A stretch of DNA of 64,000 nt from Enoplosus armatus (lineage: Eukaryota > Chordata > Actinopteri > Centrarchiformes > Enoplosidae), in NCBI RefSeq assembly GCF_043641665.1, contig NC_092192.1, positions 22,540,978 through 22,604,977 on the forward strand. The letters are read 5' to 3'. A program made the position numbers and the translations under genes. Shown here piece after piece: positions 23,201 to 35,300 of the stretch. The notes below the pieces were generated by a model. That model was not told the DNA's origin, searched no databases, and saw only the letters and a program-made list of their open reading frames with translations. Positions within the stretch are counted from its first letter, which is position 1. The number at the start of each line of letters is the position of its first letter.

Positions 23201-25315
23201 ATGAGTGATCCTCTGAAGAGACACCACTCTTCACGCAGGGAGAGAAAGAACCCAAAAAGACAAAAAGGCACATAGGATATAGATGGTGATAGTATATGCC
23301 ATAATGGCATGCATGGTATTTGGAACCATGATATTGTATGAGGAGAGGAATGCCCATATTACACAATGGGAAGTAGGTACAATGGAGACCAGGCATGGAA
23401 ATAAAATGGATAGACATTAGAGTACCTTGCACCAGCAACATCACTTCAGGAGACACAGGTCAAATAGGATAGACATTAGAGTCCCTTGCACCAGCAAATA
23501 GGTCTAAACACAGCCGAGTGGAAGGCAAACCTACTTCTCTGGTTAAGGGATAGGGGATTTAATACATCCAAATTAGAATCACATAATGATTCCACAAACT
23601 GCTCCCAGATACCTGGAACAACCATGCAGGACTTCTGCGAGATAATATATGAAGGCAATATCACAAACCTTATAGATAATGTCACTTGCAACACCTCATG
23701 GAGGGACTTAGCAGATTTGTCTGAGCATGTCGTCAAAAACCATACCCATATGAGTAGAGAGTCAGTGACAATAAAATTGTACCTTGGATGGGCACAATGA
23801 CACACTATGACAAGCAGTGAGGGCTTACTACCCCAATACATGGGTAATATTACAAGAAACCTAAAGACCCTATCAGATCTGTTTAACCCACACCAAGAAT
23901 TGCATCAGGCGGTAACATAAATGCTCCTCACGGAGGAAGAACAAGAGGATGGTACTAACATAATCAAACCTAGAGTAAGAAGGCAATCCGGGGGCATGGG
24001 AAAGTATAAACACTGTGCATTCGAAACAGTACAGGTAGACACAGGTAGAAAGGATTATAGGTAGAAATTGGAACACACATTATGGATACCCAATTTCAAT
24101 CACAAAAATGTGAACGCTTGGCTTCAGACCAATTCAACAAAAGGTATGGACAGCATTTACTGAGTGCATGAGAAATACTAAAACCCCACCGGGTCCTGAG
24201 TAGGCGCAACAGCTGCCCTTGTGCAGATTAGCTAATGTCACTAAATCTCATTGGCTGAGCCAATGCGGAAAATGGACTAAAACTATGTGTTGGGATGACA
24301 TTCAAGAAATGGCAATAAGGTACTATTCATAACTGAACAAGCAATGAGCAAAGGTGGAGAAGGGTTATCACACATGGAAACTAAAAACGTTAGCCAATGC
24401 TCAAATAAAACCATACAGAACCAACAATCAAAACTAGGAAAGAAGTTTCCACAGGCAACAAGTAGGCTTGATCATAGAAGGAAATGTAACAAGAAAAGCA
24501 GGATAAGGTAGCACACCAAGTACCTTTTACCAATATCAAGAAAATGACGGGATACCAATTCCCTGGACTCAGGTCCACAATGAAAGTAATGGCGATATAA
24601 AATAAGAGTTGGGGATAGAACCCGTAACCTTTCAACCTGGAGAGGCCTACCCTTATCCTAACTATGCAAAGGGCATCAGATACGGCTATTATGGGCCTCA
24701 ATACTGTACAAAGACAGACCACAGCTACTGTTACAATTATGACCACTTCCCCTCATAGACCTCGCATGATTGGAACATGTGGGAAAAGAAGCGAATTTTC
24801 TCTGGAACATTAAGGGGGAATTACCTCCAGAAACAAAATACAACAGCCCAACAGACCAGAAAGAGCAAAGGGTCGGACAATTGGCCATCTGCCAGTCAGG
24901 AAGCACTAACTGGGAAAAAGGAACTGGGTATCCCAGTACCTTTGCCAGGAGGGAACGGATTGGGGATGGTACAAAGGACCGTGGAAAATTCCTCCTTATA
25001 GACCTCAATATCATAGGACAAAGTTAATGAAAAACCTCCAAACAGGGATGTTTAATTTCACTGTGAAAAAGGGGTACTGTTTCATATCCTGGATACAAGA
25101 TAGCACATGAGCAATTACCAACTGGGACATAATAAAAGGAGAATTCTGGGCGGCAAATGAAGGAATAAAAACTGTAGCAGAAGTTAGTTCTAATTTGGAC
25201 AGCTTATGGAGCAGGAATACTAGCCGTAATAGCTATAGTAGTGATTAGTTCAAAATGTATCTGTTGGGGTATAAGAAGTTGTTGTTCTCATCACATAGGA
25301 AGAAACGATGGCTAG
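23201..25315 (+). pseudogene. Endogenous retrovirus env pseudogene (foamy-like layout)
   Basis: A decayed envelope gene. ATG at 23201 opens a basic leader (RERKNPKRQKG) that stops at 23273. After a frameshift, a 19-codon hydrophobic segment (MVIVYAIMACMVFGTMILY, 23284-23340) looks like an N-terminal membrane anchor. The frame at 23486-23800 carries sequons NCS, NIT, NVT, NTS and NHT, as expected of a surface glycoprotein. KPRVRRQSGG at 23966-23995 fits a furin site (RVRR). About 430 codons later, 25187-25315 encodes ILAVIAIVVISSKCICWGIR, a membrane anchor followed by a short Cys-rich tail and a stop. Frameshifts and stops are frequent in between (for example around 24600-25100). A membrane-anchored leader and a long TM subunit are typical of spumaviruses, but without alignment other fish retroviruses remain possible. 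Confidence 0.75.
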
Positions 25316-25711
25316 GCATAGGAATAATATGATACATAATGTTAAACCTGTATAGAACCGTTCATGGAAAATGTATTCCTAGTAGAACTATACTCGCTAT
25401 GTATTTAGCAACTCTACAGATACAATATACTCCACGGACAATAGTCACGGAAATTTACGCTACGATGAGCATGACCGGATCAGCATTAGTCGACTTAATA
25501 AAAATACCAAGGTTTATAATTGCCCTAATTGATGGGGGATAATGATTGTAAAGATTATAGCTCTATGGAAACTAATTAACTTCATTCCTTCTAAGGGAGT
25601 GCTTAAACGATTGGAGGTTAATAATAATTATTTCTATAATAGCAATATTCGAAGCAGCTTGTAAACAATACAAAGCAACCCTAATACTAGGTATTGCAGT
25701 TATATTGTACA

Positions 25712-26227
25712 CAGAAGGAAGAGTCTCAAGAGGAGGAGGAAAGATTCTTAGAACCAGGGGCCCTCTTCCAATCAATCTGGGGATTACCGGTTCCTCTGGA
25801 CATCACTGAGATAGCCCAAGTGGACTGGAGCATTCTGATACAATATCAGTAAATATGGCCAAATGAAAATGAATTTAGCAGTATAGAGCCTTCTGACAAA
25901 GGGAATATGCATGGAGAAATCACTGTCACTACCAGACCAGATTATATGGTGCTTGTTCAGCAACATCATCTGCAATGGCTTAAAGAGGAAAATTGACGCG
26001 TGCAGAACTTTGAGGTTGAAAGACCCACAAATTGGAAAAGAATCACTTGGTGCAGTCCAGGTATCATTCCCTACTCTGGGCCCCTGAAACTGAGCCCTGA
26101 CAGAGACCTGGTGGCGAAGTGGCTGGCTGATTCTACCTTGGTGGCAATGAGACCACAAACCCAAGGACAACGCCCCGGAAGGCTCAGGGTTGCGGTTTAC
26201 ACCTACAGGCATCATCTTGGCTTATGA
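25712..26227 (+). pseudogene. Acidic accessory reading frame downstream of env
   Basis: A single frame of about 172 codons contains only two internal stops (25850 and 25994). It begins acidic (KEESQEEEERFLE), passes through GLPVPLDITEIAQVDWS and, from the ATG at 25907, MHGEITVTTRPDYMVLVQQH, and ends with a basic segment and a stop. Its place, 3' of env and before the LTR on the same strand, is where complex retroviruses keep accessory or transactivator genes. I do not recognise the protein family. The low stop density compared with env suggests it is real rather than chance. Confidence 0.45.
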
Positions 26228-27305
26228 GCATTGGTGGACAACCTCGATGATGATGACAAGCGAGTGGGTCAGTATGTTATCCTGCAATAGGAACTCACAC
26301 ACACTTGTAAAAGACTCTCTAATGATGGACATTAATCTCACACTTTCAAAAGAGGTTGTTGAGTAAACGGACTGAAATTGAGTGAAATATGCCTTGATTA
26401 ATGATGTGTTGTGCTTAATGCTGTGTTATGCTTGCAAGCTTAGGAAATGAAAGTGGGAACTGTTGGGTCTCTGTAATAACATTATAAAGAGTCGGTCTAG
26501 ACCTGCTCTATTTTGTAAAGTGTCATGAGATGACTTTGTTGTGATTTGGCGCTATATAAATAAAATTGAATTGAATTGAATTGAATTGAAAGATGCACAG
26601 TATCATGTTGTATCCATATAAGGTAATAAGTTACCTACTAGAGGAGGCAAGCAGTCTGAGGCGAGCAGGAACTTTCCACTGTGGTCAGGAAGCTATGGAG
26701 TTATAGACTAATAAGGCAATGATAGACCAGACGTATATCCGGACTGATAGCATAAATATAGAGGGCCTGCAAGCCTTCTTTCTGCTGGCACATGCTCACT
26801 CTTGAGTAGAAAAAACAAAAGAGAGAAAATAGAACTAGAACTATCAAGAACTCATAGACCGGGAACAACCGAGAAAAAAAAAAAAATTTCACCCAAGATA
26901 CTGCATAATGAGAAATATTGTTGTGAATTCCAATATCTGATCTTGATATAATTTGTTCTTTCTTCCAAAATAATAAAACAAAGAGGCCTACTGGGTTTCT
27001 TTTGACCAAAAACCTTCTCTGCTCCTGTGCCTCTGTCCAAGGTAAGCCACTGCTGCACCACACTTAGATTAATAGAGCCACACCACATCTACAGATATTC
27101 CTCGTAATCAGGTGAACTGGGAAGGCCTGGGACTACTTTAGACTCTTAGAAAGAGTCCCTGAATTGTAGAACGCCCTTCTGACATGGGAAAGGTGGACCT
27201 GAGCCTTATCTCTGAGAAAGGGTTGAAACTGTTGACAAGGGATTCGAAGTCTAAGAGTTGGAATTGATAGAGTGCGCTGAGCGACCACAATTCCCCTTCT
27301 CAACA
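26228..27305 (+). mobile_element. Putative retroviral LTR, placed before a primer binding site
   Basis: The right edge is well supported: the sequence ends '...ccccttctcaaca' immediately before a tRNA-Lys primer binding site. A poly(A) signal 'aataaaac' lies at about 26970, giving an R/U5 of plausible size. An L2 tail (26447-26588) sits inside. The left edge is unknown; I place it after the accessory frame by default. env lies upstream and a primer site downstream of the same LTR, so this could be an LTR shared by two tandem proviruses. Confidence 0.5.
26447..26588 (+). mobile_element. L2-clade LINE 3' tail
   Basis: 'aaagtgggaactgttgggtc' to 'ggcgctatataaataaaatt' followed by four GAATT/TTGAA units. 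The cleanest tail copy in the window. Confidence 0.9.
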
Positions 27306-27323
27306 TGGCGCCCAACGTGAGGC
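27306..27323 (+). promoter_or_regulatory. Retroviral primer binding site for tRNA-Lys1,2
   Basis: TGGCGCCCAACGTGAGGC differs at one of 18 positions from the complement of the 3' end of tRNA-Lys1,2 (TGGCGCCCAACGTGGGGC). This primer is used by foamy viruses and by some other retroviruses. It abuts the CA that ends the LTR, as required for minus-strand priming. Confidence 0.85.
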
Positions 27324-28930
27324 ACGAGTAAAAGTAGACCCACTAGCTGAAAGAAGCAAGAGTCTCTAACTGGTAAAAACAGACCAGAAAAATATCACTT
27401 AATCACCCGCCTTTAGAATAAATCGAAATCAAACGGCTAAGGCAAAGCTAGCGTCACCAGACTCTACTTTCGCTTCAGACTTAGTTACTGGCATGTTTGA
27501 GGAACAATTAGATCAAGGTCAACACTTAAAATAAAAGTAGGATTCCTTCTCCCACTAAGTCACTAGGGACCCCTGACAGTAGGAATACACTGTCAAAGGG
27601 AAAGCTAGTGTAACCGGGCTCAGCTCTAGCTCACTATGGTAGACACTGGGTGGTACAGACACGTGTATATCTAGGCACTTCAATTGTCACATGGACCAGT
27701 TCATCAGTTTCTAGGTTCACTACAGGAGAAAGGATTATTCAGTAATATGCATTGAGTAGCAAAAGTAAAGATGACCTATACCAACAGGTAGGTTTTAAAA
27801 GAACGTTACTGTATTGATTGTTTGTATCACCATAGAAAAATAAACATTTATCACAGTAAGCAATGGCTTTCTTTTCCTTATTAAATAGAATCACTCACAC
27901 TGTATGACCAGATACCATTTAAGAAAGAATATAGTTAGTGGCCCTTAGTTTTGAATCTGTTTAGGGTCTATTGTAAGTTTATCTAATGTTAATGTTAGTC
28001 CTAGGGTTAGGCTTCGCCATTAGGCCATCAAGCACAATTGAGTTTTTGTATTTTTGCATATTAGCAACACGCCCTTTAAACCTCAATACTTGTGCGAACA
28101 TACCCTTTAAACCTCTCATCAAAAATACCACTGGCAGGAAAGTTCATCAATCAAACAACATCAATAAACAGTATGCTCCTTTAAAATGAAGAAACGTTTC
28201 TCCCTTCGTGTCCGTTATCAGTCCAGTGAAAGGAATGAAAATACAGTATATATGAAAAAGAATCCTTCAGTGTTATGGCAAAAAAAAAAAAAAAGTCACT
28301 ACTACCAGGATTGATGATGAAAACAACAGCTGAGATCTCTCAGGATCTCAGGTCTCATCAATTACCTCGGCTGGCCACAACTGCTGAACTCTTACCACCC
28401 GACTGTTGCAGCGCAGAGAAGCAGCACAAGAAGTCCACACAGTTTACAGCGCATGGCTTTTACATACGGCGTGCACCAAAATAACACAGCTTCAATTGAG
28501 CCCAATTAGCATTTCCTGGACTATCTAACAGTTCACAACAGGTTCACTCACAAAATTGGCAATAATAATTCACTCACCAGAAAAGTTCAGTGTTAAGCAC
28601 ACACTCCAAACTTGTGAAGGCGCACGGCTCCCAAACTCCAGGTTTTTCTCGAGTTTTTAGATCGCGTTTTAGATCAACCTACTTGACACGGAGCAAGCAG
28701 GGCTCTGATTGGCTGGTGAGGCATATCAGCCCTGTATCATGCATCTATCACATGAACTCACCTATCTCGGCGCTATCCACCTCCCATGTCCCCTGAGTCT
28801 TTACAAATGTTGCAAACTGGGCACAGTGAGCACTTTCACCTCACTTGAAATGAAGTGAAACATTTCTTTATGTTAAAGATTTAAGTCCTTTTAAAAATTG
28901 TATTTATTTATTAATGTACTAGTTTGTCTT
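27324..28930. other. Retroviral leader / gag position, no recognisable gag
   Basis: gag should follow the primer site, but only short broken frames are present. 28.2-28.9 kb resembles none of the surrounding elements and contains a poly-A run at about 28281. I see no nucleocapsid zinc knuckle or Gly-Arg boxes. Confidence 0.4.
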
Positions 28931-28934
28931 TTTC

Positions 28935-30921
28935 TAAGATAAGGTAATCCTTTATTAATCCCTCAGCGGGGAAATTTGCATTGTTACAGCAGCATACAGG
29001 ATATGCATATACATACATAGACATAAGTAAGAAAATCAAGATATATTAATTAAAAACAAAAGAGACTTAATAATTTAGAAATTCCCAGAACAAAAAAAAG
29101 AAAGGTAAAGGAATTATACTGTATTGCAGATAGAGAGATGTAGATATTGCACCATTTGTTACACATTCAGAAATATTGGAGGCGGTTTCGCCGGTACCAG
29201 TCCACAAAGTACAGGATCAGTTCTCTGTATTCCCTGTCGTCCCCATCTGTGATGAGGGCGACAATTGCAGAGTCATCAGAGAAATTTTGCAGGTAGCAGT
29301 TGGCAGAGTTGTGTGTGAAGTCTGCAGTGTAGATTGTGAAGAGGAAGGGAGCCAGGACCGTTCCCTGTGGGGCCCCCGTGCTGGTTGGACTGTGGACTCA
29401 CAGTCCCATATCCTCACGTACTGTGGTCGGTTGGTGAGGTAGTCCAGAGTCCATGCTGTGAGGTGCTGGTCCACCCCCCTTTGCACTCCAACTTGTCCCT
29501 CAGAAGTGTGGGCTGTATGGTGTTAAAGGCACTGGAGAAATCAAAAAACATGATTCTCACAGTGTTCCCAGCCTTTTCCAGGTGAGTGAGTTATCTGTGG
29601 AGAAGGTAGATGACAACGCCATCCACCCCAATGCCAGGGTTGATAGGGAGATGTAGCGACTCCATAGACGGGCTCACCAGGGGGCAGAGGTGGACAAGGA
29701 CCAGCCCCTCCAGGGTCTTCATCAGGTGCAATGTCAGTGCCACCGGCCTGTAGCTGTTGAAGTCCTTGGGGTGCTGGGTCTTTGGCACTGGTACAACGCA
29801 GGATGTTTTCCACAGCTGTGGTACTCTCTCCAGCCACAGCATGTACTCAACTATCCCACACAGCTGGTCTGCACAGGACTTGAGGAGCCTTCAGCTGATG
29901 CCATCCGGACCCGCAGCCTTCCTCGACTTGATCCTCCTGAGTTCATTCCTCACCTGGTTTGTTGTGAGGGACAGATTGAAGCAGATGGTTGTATGCTGGA
30001 GGTTGGGGGTGGGGCATTGGGCAGGAGGTGCAGTGGATGTGAAGGGTGGCTGTGAGCTGACTGTTGTGGGGGTGAGGCAGTATGCAGGGGGTGCAGATGA
30101 TGGGGGTTGCAGCAGAGTGGACTGGACCGGGGGCTGGGCAGATGCCTGATCAAATCAATTGAAGAAGATGTTCAGATCATTCACCCACTTCCGGTACCCA
30201 ACAGGCTGGGAGTTGGGTTCCTTATAACCAGAGATGGTTTTAAGGCCCTTCCATACTCCGCTCATGTTGTTTAGCTGCAGCTGATCCTCCATCTTCCTCC
30301 TGTAGCTGTTTTTTACCGTCCTCCTTGTTTCCTGACTCAAAGGCCCTCTTCATTTCCTTGCCTTTATGTCTGGGGTAATCCAGGGTTTGTTGTTGGAAAA
30401 ACACTGCACAGTCCTGGTGGGTACGATATTCTCCACACAGAAGTTAATATGGTCCGTTATGCAGTGCGTGAGACTGTCAATATCCTACCCATGAGGATCA
30501 CAAAGTACTTCAAACCGTTGTGTCAAAACAAAAAAGACAAAAGCAAAGCCTTGTAAACTTCATTGGACCATCTGTTCACTGTGCAAAAGACAGCTGGCTG
30601 TCTGAGTACCAGGGGTTTGTACACCGACAGGAGGTGCACCAGGTTGTGATCATATCTTCCCAGGGGAGGGAGGGGTGATGAGTTATATGCCTCCTTGGTG
30701 TTGGCATAAAACAAGTCCAGCGTCTTATTGTGTCTTGTGCGACATGTGACATACTGAATGAATGTGGGCAGAGTGGAGGATGGAGAGGCATGGTTAAAGT
30801 CCCCAGAAATAAGAAGGAGGGCATGCGGGTGCTGTGTCTGCAGCTTGCTTCTAACAGAGTGGATGACAAATTGGCCTTTACACCCGGCACTAGAAAGGTT
30901 TAAGAACACTTGTGTGAACAA
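28935..30921 (-). mobile_element. Rex1/CR1-like LINE with endonuclease and RT, decayed
   Basis: Reverse-strand element. 30523-30921 encodes the end of an AP-type endonuclease: LLISGDFNHASPSSTLPTF (GDFN catalytic block) and later LPPLGRYDHNLVHLLSV (the 'SDHN' block, here YDHN). 30155-30340 is the linker (EDQLQLNNMSGVWKGLKTIS). 29591-29842 starts the RT (VVPVPKTQHPKDFNSYRPVA), and 29217-29486 carries TLDYLTNRPQYVRIWDC. Frames shift several times and the RT C-terminus is missing. The 3' end is 'ccccgctgagggattaataa' / 'aggattaccttatctta', different from the Rex1-like tails elsewhere, so it is a sister family. Not functional. Confidence 0.85.
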
Positions 30922-31212
30922 AAGAGGATTAAACTTGACCTATATAAATTGGGAGGGCGTCAGGAAGATGAGGCCAGAACTGAAATGGAGGGTTCGGAAA
31001 CATCTCTAGGCAAGCTACATCCTCCATCCTATGTAGAAGGGGAACCAAGACCCATAGAGTTGAGTGAGTGAGATTGTATCCTGACCCGACGAGGTGCCAG
31101 GACATGACACAATATGCGGAATATAGGACAAGGGCCTTATGAGGACAGTGAGAATGACAGCCAGGGAATGTGACCCTGAGAACCTCATAGGGGAAAACCC
31201 AGAGGGGCACAA

Positions 31213-32150
31213 GTGTTGACCAGAACGGTAACTATAAGAGGAAAGACAGAAAGACTGGGGATGTTAGCAGTAGTATTAGGAGACCTTGAGGAGTGTAACC
31301 CCTCTTTCTGGTTCAACCTCAGCAGACTGGAGAGACCACTCGACAACTTCTCTCAGGTTCACAGCGTTTATTTCGTGACACAGCAGCTGTTAGATAAACA
31401 CATAAATGTGGTTGGTGGTGGTGAAACATACAGCTTCTGCCCCTACACATGCGCAATACTTCCTCGTGACACAGTTGCTTGAGCCACAGCAGCTAACAAC
31501 AACATAAGCTAGCAGGCTTAGCAAGGTAACATCACTCTACCAAATGATAGAAATACAAAATGACAACATACTGACAGTCACAAAACGTGACGAGACTACT
31601 CATGTCACTTAATATCCACTTTGATTTCAGTAAAGTTAATTTTATAACTTAGTATTTATAGTGCATCACGGAGCTGTTTCAGTACGTACCGTAGTTGAAA
31701 TCATCAGCAAGCAAAGGGGCGCGCTGATGATTTCCGGTCACTATATATACCACCACCCGCCACACGAGGGCGCTCCAGTAACACAAATAAAGGGAGCCTT
31801 GCATAGAGAAAATAGGATATTAAACTCTTTCCCAAGGGAAATAAAAAATAAAACATATATAACAGAAAAAATATATAACAAAATAATAACAAAATTCCTT
31901 GCAAAATACAAATACTGAGTGAATACAAAACTGAATTTTGGCGAACTTCAACAATCTATAACAACCCTGTTACAGGAGCACACATTACAAAGCCCGTGAT
32001 GATAATTGATCCTGCGAATAGGGGATTCCAACATGGAGGAGGGCTCGCTCTCGCCTTGTCACGAAGGGTGGGACCTTCGATGCAAGAGCAGAGCGATACA
32101 GTGGTGCAAGCTGCTGGGGGAAGGGTGAGAGATGGAGAAGTAGAGGGGCC
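31213..32150 (+). pseudogene. Macrodomain-coding fragment, split by a solo LTR
   Basis: Before the LTR (31213-31293) the frame reads TVTIRGKTERLGMLAVVLGD then LEE. After it (31996-32150) the frame reads MIIDPANRGFQHGGGLALAL then SRRVGPSMQEQSD and RDGEVEGP. The order 'VxxGDL...IIxPAN..FxHGGGLAxAL....GPxxQEQSD...GEV' is that of an ADP-ribose-binding macrodomain of the kind found in PARP9/PARP14-like proteins and some viral proteins. The GGG loop and the PAN motif (usually NAN/NPAN) are conserved. A one-base frameshift lies just after the LTR (around 31991). The sequence breaks off at about 32150, where minisatellite and collagen exon begin. Host-gene pseudogene or viral cargo are both possible. 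Confidence 0.65.
31294..31974 (-). mobile_element. Solo LTR, 681 bp, 4-bp target duplication
   Basis: Bounded by TGTAAC (31294) and GTTACA (31969-31974), flanked on both sides by GGAG (31290-31293, 31975-31978). Signals fit the reverse strand: a TATATATA promoter-like box near 31741-31749 and an AATAAA complement at 31367-31372 close to the end. There is no internal region, so it arose by LTR-LTR recombination. Its sequence is unlike the LTR at 26.2-27.3 kb. Superfamily not determined. Confidence 0.85.
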
Positions 32151-32175
32151 GAGTGCACTGGTTACAATGGGACAG

Positions 32176-32220
32176 AAGATCTCCTTTGGGTCCAGGAACA
32201 GTGATCAGTCCTGGATGTCA
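32176..32220 (-). pseudogene. Collagen cassette 1, exon 3 (45 bp), degenerate
   Basis: On the reverse strand 'ttttaacag' precedes 45 bp reading stop-HPGLITVPGPKGDL, which retains the GPKGD triplets of a collagen helix. The first codon is TGA and the donor is CT instead of GT. It is the counterpart of 38530-38574. Confidence 0.8.
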
Positions 32221-32314
32221 CTGTTAAAATGCAAAGATTGACTTTAACCTCCTGTACTTTACCTGTTGCGAAGTGAATGAAGCAGCAGTACTACAAGTCA
32301 AAAGTCTCCATTAG

Positions 32315-35300
32315 CAATTCAATTCAATTTTATTTATATGGCGCCAAATCACAACAAAAGTCATCTCATGACACTTTACAAATAGAGCAGGTCTAGACCG
32401 ACTCTTTATAATGTTACTACAGAGACCCAACAGTTCCCACCATGAGCAAGCACTTAGGCGACAGTGGCAAGGAACAACTTCCTTTTAAGAGGCAGAAACC
32501 TCGAGCAGAACCAGACTCTAGGTGGGGGGGGGGTCATCTGCTTTGACCGGTTGGGTTTGAGAGAGAGAGAGAGAGAGAGGGCAAGAGAGGGGGAGAGACA
32601 GACAGACAGACAGAAAGAGACAGAGAGAGAGATAGACATAGAGACACAGACAGACAGACAGGCAGAGATGTATGGCACTAGCAGTAGCCATAGCAGCTAT
32701 AATTATAATAATACTGGAAATATGACTGATAATGGTAGTTACAGCTGTAATAATAGCTGAGATTAATAATAGCAATAACAGATTTAATAGTAACCGAACT
32801 ACGACTAAACATAATAACTGTAGTGATGAGAGTCAGGCGGGCCCATGGCAGCAGCCAGGCGTACCAGGACCACAATCCACAGGAACCTGCGAGACGACAA
32901 AGCTCAAAGAAACTCCGGGGAAGATATAAAGTTAGTAACATGCATTGGAGGGACATGAATGTGTAAAGATGGAGAGGGAGAGGAGGAAAGCTTGGTGCAT
33001 CATGGGAAGTCTCCCCAGCAGTCTAGGCCTATAGCAGCATAACTAGGGGCTGGTCCAGGCAGGCGTGAGCCAGCCCTAACTATAATCGTTATCAAAAAGC
33101 AAAGTTTTAAGCCTACTCTTAAAAGTAGAGAGTGTGTCTGCCTCCTGGACCCAAACTGGGAGCCGATTCCACAGGAGAGGAGCTTGACAGCTGAAGGCTC
33201 TGGCTCCTGTTCTGCTTTTGGAGACTCTAAGAACGACAAGCAACCCTGCATTCTGGGGGCGCAGTTCTCTAGTGGGGTAATAGGGTACTATGAGCTCTTT
33301 AAGATATGATGGTGCCTGACCAGTAAGAGCTTTGTAAGTCAGCAGAAGGATTTTAAACTCTATTCTAGATTTTACAGGGAGCCAGTGCAGTGAAGCTAAC
33401 ACAGGAGAAATATGATCTCTTTTCCTGGTTCCTGTCAGTACACGTGCCGCAGCATTCTGGATCAGCTGGAGAGTCCTCAGGGACTTATTGGGACAGCCTG
33501 ATAATAAGGAATTGCAATAATCTAGCCTAGACGTGACAAATGCATGGACTAATTTTTCTGCATCTGTTTGCGACAGGATCTTCCTGATTTTTGCAATGTT
33601 ACGGAGGTGAAAGAAGGCAGTCCTTGAAGTTTGTTTTACGTGAGAGTTAAAGGACATGTCCTGATCAAAGACAACTCCGAGATTCCTCACGGTGGCGCTG
33701 GGGGCCAGGGTAATGCCATCTAGGGTAACAATATCCTTAGATACTGTGTTTCTGAGGTGTTCAGGGCCAAGAACAATAACTTCTGTCTTGTCCGAGTTCA
33801 ACATCAGATAGTTACAGGTCATCCAGGTTTTTATGTCCTTAAGGCATGCTTGGAGCTTGGCTAACTGATGAGGTTCTTCTGGCTTGATCGATAAATATAG
33901 CTGGGTATCATCCGCATAGCAATGAAAATGTATGTATTTCTAATAATATCTCATATATAAGGTGAATAGTATTGGTCCAAGCACAGAACCTTGTGGAACT
34001 CCATGCCTGACTTTGGCGTACATGGAGGATTCATCGTTAACATGTACAAACTGAGATCGATCGGATAAATACGACTTAAACCAGCTTAGTGCGGTTCCTT
34101 TGATGCCAATTAAATGTTCCAGTCTCTGTAATAGGATATGATGGTCAATGGTGTTGAATGCAGCACTAAGGTCTAACAAGTCCTTTGTCTGATGCAGTTA
34201 GAAGGTCATTTGTAACTTTCACCAGTGCTGTCTCGTCTGTTGTGCTGTATTGTCATGTAGAAAGTCACACAGCTGGTTGGCGACTGCCTTCTCAAGAATC
34301 TTGGAGAGAAAGGGAAGGTTCGATATAGGTCTATAGTTGGCTAAAACCTCTGGATCAAGAGTGGGCTTTTTAAGAAGAGGTTTAATTAAAGCTACTTTAA
34401 AGGACTGTGGTACGTAGCCTGTTAATAAAGACAGATTGATCATGTCTAGTAAAGAAGTGTTGACTAAAGGTAAAACCTCTTTAAGCAGCCAAGTTGGGAT
34501 GGGGTCTAAGAGACAAGTTGATGGCTTAGATGAAGAAATGGTTTTTGTAATTTGGTGAAGGTCAATGGGGGAGATAAGCAATCTAAATATATATATCAGG
34601 TTTTACAGCTGTCTCTGAGATTCCTGTGTTTGAAGGTACCACCTGAAGACAGGAGGTGATCAATTCTGTCTCTAATAGTTAGAATTTTATTATTAAAGAA
34701 GCTCATGAAATCATTACTGCTGAGGGTTATAGGAATACATGGCTCAATAGAGCTGTGACTCTCTGTCAGCCTGGCTACAGTGCTGAAGTGAAACCTGGGG
34801 TTGTTCTTGTTCTCTTCTATTAATGATGAGTAATACGCTGCTCTGGCTTTACAGAGGGCCTTCCTTAAGTTCTAAGATTATCTTGCCAAATTAAACTTGA
34901 TTCCTCCAGTTTGGTGGAGTGCCATTTCCTTTCAAGTTTCTGCACTGATTGCTTTAATTTGCGGGTTTGGGTGTTATACCATGGAGCCGACTTTCTTTGT
35001 TTTATTATCTTCTTTTTAAGAGGGGCAATAGAGTCAAGTGTCAATCGCATTGAGCCTGCAGCACTGTCAACAAGATCGTCCATTTGGGAGGGACAAAGGT
35101 TAGCATCGGAGTCCTCAGTTGTATTGAGAATGCATTGAATTTAATGCCGATGGAATCACTTCCTTAAATTTGGCTGCAGCACTATCAGATAGATATCTAG
35201 TGTAGGCTTTTTTGCCTAATGGCGTGTAGTCCAGTAATAGGAATTCAAAAGTTATTAAATAATGGTCCGATAACAAAGGATTCTGTGGAAAGACAATTAG

